A stretch of 64,000 nt of DNA. It comes from Acididesulfobacillus acetoxydans (GTDB lineage Bacteria; Bacillota; Desulfitobacteriia; Desulfitobacteriales; Desulfitobacteriaceae). Location of the stretch: NCBI RefSeq assembly GCF_902729405.1, contig NZ_LR746496.1, positions 3,472,001-3,536,000 on the forward strand, read 5' to 3'. The notes under the pieces are model-generated. The model had not been told where the DNA came from, did no database searches, and saw only the letters and a list, made by a program, of their open reading frames with translations. This document shows positions 52,781-60,072 of the stretch, piece by piece (the first letter of the stretch is position 1; the number at the start of each line of letters is the position of its first letter). The translations under genes were made by a program, and so were the position numbers.

Positions 52781-54523
52781 CTAGGTTGTCTCTTCATCCC
52801 GGTAGCGCGCTAGATTCTTCGAAATTCCATAACGATGTAACTTCCTTACAATGGTCGACTGATTGACTTCTAAGGCATCCGCCATCCGGTAGGTATTGGG
52901 AAAACGAGCCAAAGCCTTGGCCAAAAGCTGCCTTTCCAACTCTTCCATAGCCTCTTTCAGGGGGCAAATATCTAAGACCAGCAGCTTCTCGCCCCCTGGG
53001 TCCGCCCGGCGAAGATACTCCGGCAAGTGTTGCGGTAAAATTTCCGGTCCATCCACGGTCACGACGAAGCGCTCGATCAGGTTTTCCAGCTCCCGAACGT
53101 TACCCGGCCAATTGTAAGCAACCAAGTATTTCAACGCCTCCGCTGATACCCGTTTTTGCAGTTCATATTTCTCCCCGCACGCAGCCAGAAAATGCTCAAT
53201 CAAGCCCGGAATATCTTCCCTGCGCATGCGCAACGGCGGAATAACCACCGGTACGACATTGAGACGGTAATATAGATCCTCGCGAAATTTCTTCTCTTTG
53301 ATCAAGCTCTTCATATCGCGATTGGTCGCGGCTATGATCCGAACATTGATCGCGACCGGTTCGCCTCCCCCGACGCGCATGATTCTCCTCTCCTGAACAA
53401 CATGAAGAAGCTTGACCTGGAGATTGAGAGGCAGCTCCGTGATCTCATCCAAGAACACAGTGCCGCCTTGGGCCAGTTCAAAAAGCCCTTTTTTGCCCTC
53501 TTTCTTGGCGCCGGTAAAGGCACCGAACTCATAGCCGAAGAGTTCGGACTCGATCAGGGTTTCCGGGATAGCCCCACAGTTAACCGTAATGTACGGTTTT
53601 TCCCGGCGCTTGCTCCAGTCGTGGACTTTTGCCGCGACCACGCCTTTGCCGACTCCTGATTCTCCTTCGATGAGCACCGTGGAATCAACCCCCGCCACCC
53701 TTTCCGCCAGTTCCAAAATATTCCGCATGGCTGGGCTATCGCTGACGACATCCGTCAGTTTCAACCTTTCCAGGCGCAATTTGGCGATTTCGCTGCGGTA
53801 GCTATCCATCAGTTTCTCTGTCTCTTCCAAGCGCTGCCGCAGGTTGCTCAGTTCGGTAATGTCACGGGAATTCGTGACGACGCGGATGATCTTACCTTGT
53901 TCATCAAAGACGGGATTGCCTGTGACAATAATCTTGTGACCGTTCTTCGTCGTCTGGACAGACGTCAAGCGTTTCTTCAGTTTAATCACCTGGGGAGTAA
54001 TGCTCGGGGAGAAAAGGCCCTCCTCCTCCAGTGTACTCACATGTTTGCCGACAATTTCCGCTTCGTTCAAGCCATAAAAACCCTGGCCCGCCTTATTGAC
54101 CCGCAGGGTGTAACCTTGACCGTCAGTCACAAAGATTTCATCAAATGACGAGTCAAAAATAGCCTCCAGCTCACGGTTTTCTTGTCTTACCGTTTCCAGT
54201 TCCCGCTCCTTAGCCTCCCAGCCGCTCATGTCCTGAAAAGAGCTCACCACGCCGCCCAGCCGGCCCTCCTTACGGAAAGGCTGGTGATGAAAGACCAAGA
54301 CGCGACCGTTCACGGCCACTTTATCCCGCCAGATGGGCGTACCCGTGCTCAACACCGCCATAATCCCCCTGCCGGGCGGAATGCTGCTCGCGGGCAGACC
54401 GACGAGTCCTTCCTGAATATTCAGAAGTTCGGCCGCAGCCTTATTTGCGGCCACAACCCGTCCTTCAAGATCTATAACGATAACGCCATGGTAAATTTCC
54501 GCAAATGCCCTCTCCAAGCTCAC
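52781..54523 (-). CDS. sigma-54-dependent enhancer-binding regulator (PAS-PAS-AAA-HTH)
   Basis: 580 residues from GTG 54523 (GGGGAGG, 8-nt spacing). Two PAS domains (IVIDLEGRVVAANKAAAELL; IFVTDGQGYTLRVNKAGQGF) and a coiled linker precede the AAA+ domain: GESGVGKGVVAAKVHD (Walker A), FGYEFGAFTGAKKEGKKG (GAFTGA loop for sigma-54 contact), TVFLDEITELPL (Walker B), and NWPGNVRELENLIERF. The C-terminal HTH (NTYRMADALEVNQSTIVRKL) is TyrR/RocR-like. There is no receiver domain, so it senses a small molecule through the PAS domains. It very probably drives the permease promoter just downstream. Confidence 0.93.
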   Translation of the reverse strand: MSLERAFAEIYHGVIVIDLEGRVVAANKAAAELLNIQEGLVGLPASSIPPGRGIMAVLSTGTPIWRDKVAVNGRVLVFHHQPFRKEGRLGGVVSSFQDMSGWEAKERELETVRQENRELEAIFDSSFDEIFVTDGQGYTLRVNKAGQGFYGLNEAEIVGKHVSTLEEEGLFSPSITPQVIKLKKRLTSVQTTKNGHKIIVTGNPVFDEQGKIIRVVTNSRDITELSNLRQRLEETEKLMDSYRSEIAKLRLERLKLTDVVSDSPAMRNILELAERVAGVDSTVLIEGESGVGKGVVAAKVHDWSKRREKPYITVNCGAIPETLIESELFGYEFGAFTGAKKEGKKGLFELAQGGTVFLDEITELPLNLQVKLLHVVQERRIMRVGGGEPVAINVRIIAATNRDMKSLIKEKKFREDLYYRLNVVPVVIPPLRMRREDIPGLIEHFLAACGEKYELQKRVSAEALKYLVAYNWPGNVRELENLIERFVVTVDGPEILPQHLPEYLRRADPGGEKLLVLDICPLKEAMEELERQLLAKALARFPNTYRMADALEVNQSTIVRKLHRYGISKNLARYRDEETT

Positions 54524-54651
54524 ATTCCACACCTCCCCAGTGCACGTTGTCCTGCAGACCTCTCCTTTCACACCTTGTCTCCCACTTCCCTCAGACCCAA
54601 CAACTGCCTACTACTGTCACTACTTCCATTCCCGTGCCAGAATTCCGTATA

Positions 54652-54975
54652 CTACGTGGTCAACAAAATGATCATAAAGCCACTCTGCTTCCCGGACTGT
54701 TTTTTCGAATAATCCAATACTGTACATCTTGCACCCAGTGCAGTAAATATTGGTATTTGCTGACCACCGCCGGAAGCTAGACCCAGTATGTCAGCATTCC
54801 TCATTTCACAAAACCACTCCCTAGGTACGGGTTTAGTAGGTGTTAATAGTACAAACCAATCATCACTTTTTGCTCTTTCAAAGACGTCATGACCAATAGG
54901 TCGTCCCCATTCCCAGCCCTTGTCAATCCATTTATCAAAAAAGCTGGAATTCAATTCGGTATATTTTTCACCCAT
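54652..54975 (-). pseudogene. truncated class I SAM methyltransferase
   Basis: A 107-codon frame from ATG 54975 begins like a full-length family of ~250-residue Firmicutes methyltransferases: MGEKYTELNSSFFDKWIDKG, WEWGRPIGHDVF, VPREWFCEMRNADILGLASG and GGGQQIPIFTALGARCTVLDYS (SAM motif I). It then changes to an unrelated tail (KKQSGKQSGFMIILLTT) and stops. No downstream remainder of the methyltransferase was found, so the catalytic half has been deleted. The start overlaps the preceding gene by 8 nt. Confidence 0.72.
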
Positions 54976-55612
54976 TCAGTAACCCCTTCCCACCAGGCCG
55001 CAGCTGCGTCAGCCGTTTGAATCGACCCACGTCCCTGGGTGTCCACTTTTTGTGATAATGAACAGTCGCAAGACAAGTTCCCGGCGCCGTTTCAATTTCA
55101 TCATAGGTATGGTCAGGGTATACTGCCAGAACCATAGTTACATGAGATGAACCGTAAAATACGGAATCACCCGGCTCTGGGGCCGTGCAATTCCGGATCA
55201 GCCTGCCAGTATCGCTGAAAAAAACCTTTTGGTTTTCTACCCGACGATCGAAATAAGAGGTAGACGGGTTGTTGCCAGGGAAGGCGGAGTAGTGATCCGG
55301 ATGTCTTTTGTAATCTGCGGCCATCAGGCTGCCAATATCGATGCCTGCTGCCTGGTAACTCAGGCGCGGCACGTCGGTACAGACTAGAAGACCGAATCTC
55401 AGGAGTCGACCGCCCGAGTAGTCGTAAAGAATCCCCTGTAAACTCTTTGCAGCCTGAACAACCTTTTCTTCTTGAGACAGTCCAGTCGCGGAGGTTATCA
55501 CTCCCAGCCGGGCTGGATGAAATGTATGAAAGAACCATACATAGAAGCCGGCGATGGGAAGAAGAATAACCAGAATGACCAGCCATTTAAGGCCACGAAA
55601 CACACAAAACAC
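54968..55612 (-). CDS. membrane-anchored DUF1287-like protein (NlpC/P60-clan fold)
   Basis: 214 residues from GTG 55612. An N-terminal helix (WLVILVILLPIAGFYVWFF) anchors an extracytoplasmic domain. LLVCTDVPRLSYQAAGIDI carries a Cys followed by Asp; DRRVENQKVFFSDTG, EPGDSVFYGSSHVTMVLAVY carries a His. This Cys/His arrangement and the surrounding words fit DUF1287 of the cysteine-peptidase clan. The substrate is unknown. It is followed by, and overlaps, a truncated methyltransferase gene. Confidence 0.7.
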   Translation of the reverse strand: MFCVFRGLKWLVILVILLPIAGFYVWFFHTFHPARLGVITSATGLSQEEKVVQAAKSLQGILYDYSGGRLLRFGLLVCTDVPRLSYQAAGIDIGSLMAADYKRHPDHYSAFPGNNPSTSYFDRRVENQKVFFSDTGRLIRNCTAPEPGDSVFYGSSHVTMVLAVYPDHTYDEIETAPGTCLATVHYHKKWTPRDVGRFKRLTQLRPGGKGLLNG

Positions 55613-55859
55613 CTACCTTCCTACCCCTACCATTTCCCTCAATGAGTCATTCATTCGACACGCTTCCTCTAGTTCCTGCTTCGAAGGTTAATGGCCCCGA
55701 AAAAAGCAGCTATCACAGGCCCTCTCACCCGCTCAGATACCGCAGATCACCGGCAACATCAGGCGAATCCAACCCCCGCGACTTCGGGGTAGCTCACTGA
55801 ACAGCCGGCGACTGGCCTGAGATTCCAAGCCGCTCCGAAGAACCTCCGCCCCTGCACCG
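55613..55859. other. non-coding stretch, nothing recognised
   Basis: Between the DUF1287-like gene and the terminator of the FMN-binding protein gene. I see no open frame of protein-like composition, no tRNA and no promoter with both elements. Confidence 0.4.
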
Positions 55860-55916
55860 AAAAAGAAAGAGGCGCTCATTCAAGAAACCTTCCGTTTCTC
55901 GAGAGTACCTCTTTCT
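55860..55916 (-). terminator. long hairpin terminator after the FMN-binding protein gene
   Basis: Outer stem AGAAAGAGG / CCTCTTTCT (9 bp) with an inner hairpin AGAAAC / GTTTCT inside it. On the minus strand it is followed by TTTTTCGG. It lies about 140 nt downstream of the stop at 56053. Confidence 0.65.
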
Positions 55917-56052
55917 CTTGCCCGGGTAGAGCCTAAATTACAATCTTTCTAGTATGAATGTCTTCATTGCCCCCTAAATCGCTTTCAAAAGGCCTGTATA
56001 GCCCGAAAAACCCAATTTCCGTTTTAGACTTTACCTAAACTTCCTTAAAAAT

Positions 56053-56364
56053 CTAAAGCAGCTTTTCCCTCTGTTCTGCCTTAAACAAGACCAAGCCGCC
56101 ATCCACAGATGCTTTCCCCGTTAGACGGTATCCCTTGGAGCCGCCCTCTCGCACTGCAATAATGACCTGCATCAAGCCATTTGCCTTGATGTTCTGCTGG
56201 GTCTTTTCCATCTTATAAACCCCAAAGGTCAATATGTCGTTCTCCCGCACTTCTTTAACTTTTCCTACCACGATCAGATGGGGTTCCCCTTCGGCCGAAA
56301 CCGTGGCAATCGGTACCATGGGAGCCTGGTCGATTAATTCTTTGATTTCCTCGCTTATTATCAC
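56053..56364 (-). CDS. pyridoxamine 5'-phosphate oxidase-like FMN-binding protein
   Basis: 103 residues from GTG 56364 (GGAGG upstream). The split-barrel start MVPIATVSAEGEPHLIVVGK, VRENDILTFGVYKMEKTQQN and VIIAVREGGSKGYRLTGKAS are typical of small PNPOx-family flavoproteins of anaerobes. These are usually ~130 residues; this one ends soon after the GYRLTGKA strand, so it may be slightly truncated. The reaction is unknown. A 14-bp palindrome lies about 50-65 nt upstream of the start, between it and the crp-like gene. Confidence 0.8.
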   Translation of the reverse strand: MIISEEIKELIDQAPMVPIATVSAEGEPHLIVVGKVKEVRENDILTFGVYKMEKTQQNIKANGLMQVIIAVREGGSKGYRLTGKASVDGGLVLFKAEQREKLL

Positions 56365-56414
56365 GCTTATCGCCTCCTTGACAACTATCTTAGAGCATCC
56401 CCAAGAATCTCACA

Positions 56415-56428
56415 GTAAACTTGTTTAC
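56415..56428. promoter_or_regulatory. palindrome GTAAACTTGTTTAC, candidate Crp/Fnr-family operator
   Basis: A perfect 14-bp palindrome (GTAAAC-TT-GTTTAC) 51-64 nt upstream of the FMN-binding protein start and 59 nt downstream of the regulator gene. It differs from the Fnr box (TTGAT-N4-ATCAA) and the Crp box. The location suggests a target of the adjacent regulator. Confidence 0.5.
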
Positions 56429-56486
56429 ACTTTAGGAATTTTTTTCTGCCAACTGAATAGGCAGCGGCTGTTCTTGAACCCCCGTC

Positions 56487-57179
56487 TCATTGACCTTCTG
56501 GAAAATTTCTTAAGAGGCACGGGTCAGATGCTAAAAAGTAAGACTTCCCCTTGCGTTGGATGACTCCAGACTCTTTCAATCCGCCGATAATCTGAGCAAC
56601 TTTGACTCTTGAAACGCCGATCATGTCAGCTAACTCCTGCTGTGTGAGGTCCAACTCAATCAGAATCCCTTTCTCAACCGGCCGCCCGTGCTCGTCAGCC
56701 AAATGATGCAGAACGTGCAGAAGTCTTTCTCTGGCAGATGTGCCAGTTATCTCCCCAGCCAACCTGATAAACTCGTAAAGTTTTTGTCCCAGGTGGCTGA
56801 TCATCTTCACAGCGAGAGCCGGATTACTTTTTATCACGGTTTCAAACTGAGCCATGCTAAAAGAACAGACCTTTGTCGTCTCAATGGCTTTGGCGCTGTA
56901 CAGATGCTCTTCTCTTTGAAAAAGTACGGTTTCCCCGAGAACTTCCCCTTGCCCCAAAATGTCAACAATAATCTCGCGTCCACCCTCAGTTAACTGAACA
57001 AGCTTCAGCTTACCACCCTTCACTAGGAAAAGGGTATCTGCCGGCTCACCTTGGGTGAACAAATAACTCCCTTTTTCGATGATCTGTTTGCTAGCGGCGA
57101 GGCATACATTGGCAAATTCCTCTTTCTCCAATCCGCGAAACAATTCCAGTTCCTTAAGGCAGTTGATACATTTCGCCAA
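56487..57179 (-). CDS. Crp/Fnr-family transcriptional regulator
   Basis: 230 residues from TTG 57179. The cyclic-nucleotide-binding-like beta-roll (EKGSYLFTQGEPADTLFLVK, GREIIVDILGQGEVLGETVL) is followed by the long dimer helix and the HTH LTQQELADMIGVSRVKVAQI. The N-terminus has KCINCLKELELF, a CxxC pair seen in many Crp/Fnr proteins of anaerobes. There are too few cysteines there for an FNR-type 4Fe-4S cluster unless C93- or C107-like residues further in contribute. The signal is unknown. Probable target: the downstream FMN-binding protein. Confidence 0.9.
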   Translation of the reverse strand: MAKCINCLKELELFRGLEKEEFANVCLAASKQIIEKGSYLFTQGEPADTLFLVKGGKLKLVQLTEGGREIIVDILGQGEVLGETVLFQREEHLYSAKAIETTKVCSFSMAQFETVIKSNPALAVKMISHLGQKLYEFIRLAGEITGTSARERLLHVLHHLADEHGRPVEKGILIELDLTQQELADMIGVSRVKVAQIIGGLKESGVIQRKGKSYFLASDPCLLRNFPEGQ

Positions 57180-57235
57180 TCCGGTTCATCCTTCCAAATT
57201 GCCTTTATACGGTCGCCGTTAAGCCTCCGCTTTAC

Positions 57236-57343
57236 TTAAGTATCCGTTTTTTCACGGTAGTCAGCGGGTGGGCCGCCCACCCTGCACCCTATTTCGCTGT
57301 ATTTGTCCTTAGAATGAATATCAGCAACTGCAACTATCTTCAT
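57236..57343 (-). pseudogene. N-terminal stub of a calcineurin-like metallophosphoesterase
   Basis: From ATG 57343, with GGGAGGAG upstream, a 35-codon frame reads MKIVAVADIHSKDKYSEIGC and then PPADYREKTDT before a stop. MKIxAVxDIH is the first strand and DxH metal-binding motif of metallophosphoesterases. The rest is missing, and the sequence continues into a copy of the 37-bp element also found at 59940. A good ribosome-binding site in front of a cut-off gene marks a deletion or insertion junction. Confidence 0.5.
57272..57308. repeat. 37-bp imperfect repeat, copy 1
   Basis: gccgcccaccctgcaccc followed by tatttcgctgtatttgtcc; about 32 of 37 positions match 59940-59975. This copy carries an extra inverted arm (GGGTGGGC-c-GCCCACCC). 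Confidence 0.7.
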
Positions 57344-57608
57344 TAATTCTCCTCCCTTCAAACTGTTAGCGGCATGTTATGCCGCTCTGCGGGTAGAAGG
57401 CCACCATCCGGCGACTCCACACGCAAGACTCGCTACCTGCCGCTGGCTAGGATTTATCCAGCCAGCTTCTTGAACTTAGCAAGGCGCTACGGCGGGGTAA
57501 TGGCTTATCCGTGAGGTGGCCGGAGCATGGCAATACGCGGCCATCTGTAGCGGGAAAAAGAAATTGACCTTCATGCATCGGCGAAAAGAAATGCGGACAG
57601 ATTTTGGC
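57344..57608. other. hairpin-rich non-coding stretch of unknown nature
   Basis: At least three stems lie within 200 bp: AGCGGCAT-GTT-ATGCCGCT (57368-57386, 8 bp), GCTGGCT-a-GGAT-tt-ATCC-AGCCAGC (57442-57466, 11 paired bases), and TGGCCG...CGGCCA (about 57520-57546). No open frame fits. The stretch lies between the metallophosphoesterase stub and the CPBP gene. It could be a structured RNA or the end of a lost mobile element. It is not a tRNA, rRNA or riboswitch that I can name. Confidence 0.45.
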
Positions 57609-58433
57609 TTATGTATCCCTCTGGGCCTTTCCGAATCGAGACAAAGTTCGTGGTCTCCAAATGACGATAACGATAATGGCCACTAAGGCCAAGATTACAC
57701 TAGTAACACGCGGATCATAATAAGAGCCATTAATAGGAAACAGTTGCCACGTAACGTTGATCGTCATATGAAAAAGTGCCACAGCGAAGACACTCTTGCC
57801 GGCATTGTTGTAAAGCCAGACCATTATCACTCGTAGTGCCACCGTGCCTAGTGACCACCAAGCAATCCACGACATCGAACGGTACGCATGGGTTAACGCA
57901 ACAAAATGGAAGATTGCCCAAACGGCCCCTAAAACAATACTGGCCTGTAGCACCCCCAAACGATGTTGCAACGGATCGATGACATAGCCTGACCAGCCCA
58001 GTTCCTCGCCTAGAGCGCCAACAAAAAACAGAATACACAAAATCAAAGTCTGAACTATTGGGATCTGAGGAATTGGAACAGGCGTTCCTTCTAAGCGCAT
58101 TACATCGAACGACAAAACCATCACAAATGGCATCAACAGAAGTGTCGGAACGTACCACCGCTTCAACGTAATATGTTTGTAATCTATGGCCCGCTTAAGC
58201 AATACCTTTGCACCCACTGACCCATTCTCATGGTAAGAAAGAATCAATGCGGCCAGCACTGGACAAACTGCCATCAGTGCGTCTATTGGTAGGCCTGGTA
58301 ATAGTTGCCGACCTGTCAAACCACCCATCACCCAGAAAGGAATGGCTAAAGCAAAGACTAATGCAAAGAATACCAAGATCGATGTGCCCGATGGAGATTT
58401 CCCCTGTGCAGTTGCTTCTTCTGAGTTATCCAT
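57609..58433 (-). CDS. CPBP-family intramembrane metalloprotease (CAAX protease-like)
   Basis: 274 residues from ATG 58433, with about eight hydrophobic helices. Motif 1 is GALGEELGWSGYVID (EExxx with Ser where many members have Arg, followed by GY), motif 2 is WAIFHFVALTH, and FHMTINVTW supplies the H...N pair. CPBP proteins in Firmicutes include bacteriocin-immunity and Rce1-like proteases; the substrate is unknown. The frame extends 39 codons upstream without a site. Confidence 0.85.
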   Translation of the reverse strand: MDNSEEATAQGKSPSGTSILVFFALVFALAIPFWVMGGLTGRQLLPGLPIDALMAVCPVLAALILSYHENGSVGAKVLLKRAIDYKHITLKRWYVPTLLLMPFVMVLSFDVMRLEGTPVPIPQIPIVQTLILCILFFVGALGEELGWSGYVIDPLQHRLGVLQASIVLGAVWAIFHFVALTHAYRSMSWIAWWSLGTVALRVIMVWLYNNAGKSVFAVALFHMTINVTWQLFPINGSYYDPRVTSVILALVAIIVIVIWRPRTLSRFGKAQRDT

Positions 58434-58599
58434 CTTATATACCCCTGGAGCAAGTATGAGAATCTCTAAATCCGGATACCCCGCGAAATCTGTACCCCAT
58501 CGTCCACCCTCAATGCTCCCAACGGCAATTATCTTTCGATAAGGTCTCACGAAATACCAGCGGATAAGAATGACCCCGGGATGTCACCCGGCATCCCGT

Positions 58600-59000
58600 C
58601 TACTGATGATTTACCTTAGAGATCAATAGTAACACCCACTGGAAGACTTCTTGTGCCAGAAAAACCGCTCGTTTGTATTCGGACTCATCTACTGGTTCCC
58701 AATCCCCAGGGTAGCGAGTTGTAGCTGCATAATCCGTAAAATTGCTGCCTCTTTGAGATTTTCAGGAATTTCAACTTTTCCGGAGTCCTCAATTAGCCGT
58801 TAAAGGTATCCTATGAAATGGGTTCTCGGGATATCTGACCCCAAGAGTACCATTACCCCTTTTAGTGCCTTTTCAGATGACTGTTGGGCATCAAAGCAAA
58901 GATCTTCATATAGTATATCTTGCGTTTGTCTGCCAAACCCTGCCCTTGTAAGATTACTCTTTGCTCTCTGGAGCCACATTTTCCATGGTTCATCGCTCAT
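58600..59000 (-). pseudogene. HEPN-domain toxin (HepT-like), inactivated
   Basis: From ATG 59000 the frame reads MSDEPWKMWLQRAKSNLTRA ... YEDLCFDAQQSSEKALKGVM, typical HEPN, up to PRTHFIGYL, where an in-frame TAA stops it after 66 codons. Reading on gives RLIEDSGKVEIPENLKEAAI, and then in the next frame TDYAATTRYPGDWEPVDESE and YKRAVFLAQEVFQWVLLLI up to a TAG at 58600. That is the normal C-terminal half of the family. One nonsense change plus one single-base indel therefore separate it from a functional ~133-residue protein. It overlaps the MNT antitoxin gene by 11 nt, as in intact modules. Confidence 0.82.
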
Positions 59001-59295
59001 AAACGACACGTCCTTTTGCCGCCTCAGCATACACGAACCCTTGGGTATCCCGGTGCTTTTCTACTTTTTCCGGGGTCTCCACAAGTATGTCTACGGCGGC
59101 AGGAACATCGACAAATGTTCGATACAACTGTTGCGACAAAGTACGACGATTATCTATGTCTCGTTTCAGTATCAAGAAATCATAATCGCTGTGTGGCCCT
59201 TCTTGTCCTCTGCCTCTGGACCCACAAAGGATGATTCTGTCGGGGTTTATGGATTGTACAATTCTGCCAATTAATGTATTGAGCATTTCATCCAC
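58990..59295 (-). CDS. MNT-type nucleotidyltransferase antitoxin (MntA-like)
   Basis: 101 residues from GTG 59295 (GAGGG at 8 nt). IILCGSRGRGQEGPHSDYDF is the GSxGRGxxxxxSDxD nucleotidyltransferase motif; VDILVETPEKVEKH supplies the third Asp. MNT proteins AMPylate their HEPN partner to silence it. Here the motif is intact although the partner is broken. Confidence 0.88.
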   Translation of the reverse strand: MDEMLNTLIGRIVQSINPDRIILCGSRGRGQEGPHSDYDFLILKRDIDNRRTLSQQLYRTFVDVPAAVDILVETPEKVEKHRDTQGFVYAEAAKGRVVYER

Positions 59296-59351
59296 AGTGG
59301 CAACCCTCTTTCTTCCTTTGTAAGATTATACCATACATCAAGAGAGAGCAA

Positions 59352-59374
59352 AAGCCCTGATCCCAGGGCTTTTT
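59352..59374. terminator. bidirectional terminator
   Basis: An 8-bp perfect stem AAGCCCTG-ATCC-CAGGGCTT with TTTTT on the plus side and TTTT on the minus side. It lies upstream of the antitoxin gene, so it protects the toxin-antitoxin pair from read-through. Confidence 0.75.
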
Positions 59375-59440
59375 GCTAAACGCGCTCGCACTCCCTCATC
59401 TTAAAAAGGTTTTGGTAAATCTTCTTGTCCAAGCGTTGTA

Positions 59441-59748
59441 TCCGTCCCGACTACCAAACTTAGCAAAGAAAGCTATAACACTTACCTGGCGTTTTTCGGG
59501 ACAACATTTTTGATGGGTCCCGCGGCTGCCGCGGTTAGTATTGTCTATGCGGCTAAGAAATACAATTTGGCAGATATATACGGCAAGCTCCTGCGCAAAC
59601 CGGTAATTCTCGCAGTTGTGTCGGCAAGACCGGGGCCATAAAGGCCAATCCTTACGACGTATGTTTATTATTCATTCTGGCTGGGGAACTCATCGGTCGC
59701 TATCTGTTCTATGCAACAGCAGTTTCGATGACAATCGGCTTGTCGTAA
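59441..59748 (+). pseudogene. C-terminal fragment of a DmsC-like membrane anchor
   Basis: Plus-strand frame: KLSKESYNTYLAFFGTTFLM, GPAAAAVSIVYAAKKYNLAD, IYGKLLRKPVILAVVSA, then a frameshift, then ANPYDVCLLFILAGELIGRY and LFYATAVSMTIGLS before TAA at 59746. GExxGRxLFYA at the very end is a DmsC (DMSO reductase anchor) hallmark, and hydrophobic helices precede it. The 5' part is missing. It is probably a leftover of a second DMSO-reductase-type operon on the opposite strand from the intact NrfD-type one next door. Confidence 0.55.
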
Positions 59749-60072
59749 GGGGTAACTGTCTGTTCCTCTTGTTCTGCTGTCCTCACCTGTATAACCAGCA
59801 TTGATCCCATCACCATCGGAAAATTCTAAGGCACTGAGTCAGACTCCGCCCATCTGGCGCTCCTGACAGAACTCCCGCCAAACCGGGGCGGTGCCTAAAC
59901 AAGTCTCCCATAGCATAAGGAGCACTATCCGGGAGAAAAGCCGCCCACCCCGCACCTATTTCGCTGTACTTACCCACATTATACCCTACTCGGCTGTTTC
60001 TTCGCTTGCATACGATTCTAGCCGTCTTACTTTATTACTTGTGTGCCTAAGGGTTACGCTGTTGAGGAGTAC
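59749..60072. other. 324-bp gap with repeat copy 2
   Basis: No gene was recognised. It contains the second copy of the 37-bp repeat (59940-59975) and, on the minus strand, a TATAAT at 59978-59983 directly upstream of it, so the repeat would be at the start of any transcript from there. Confidence 0.5.
59940..59975. repeat. 37-bp imperfect repeat, copy 2
   Basis: gccgcccaccccgcacc followed by tatttcgctgtacttaccc; direct orientation relative to 57272-57308, with one deletion and about four substitutions. The two copies bracket the CPBP, HEPN/MNT and DmsC-fragment segment. Confidence 0.7.

Noticed and set aside
52769-52793. Hairpin GAGACAA / TTGTCTC at the end of the sigma-54 regulator gene as a terminator
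   Set aside because: It overlaps the stop codon and is not followed by a T-run.
54505-54780. Plus-strand frames downstream of the sigma-54 regulator start
   Set aside because: Antisense to the regulator and the methyltransferase fragment, without support.
58577-58598. Hairpin CGGGATG / CATCCCG after the HEPN pseudogene as a terminator
   Set aside because: The stem is followed by GGGTCATT, not T-rich; role unclear.
59823-59998. Minus-strand frame starting near repeat copy 2 (KYSEIGAGWAAF...)
   Set aside because: It shares the repeat's coding words with the metallophosphoesterase stub but has no start site or recognisable family.
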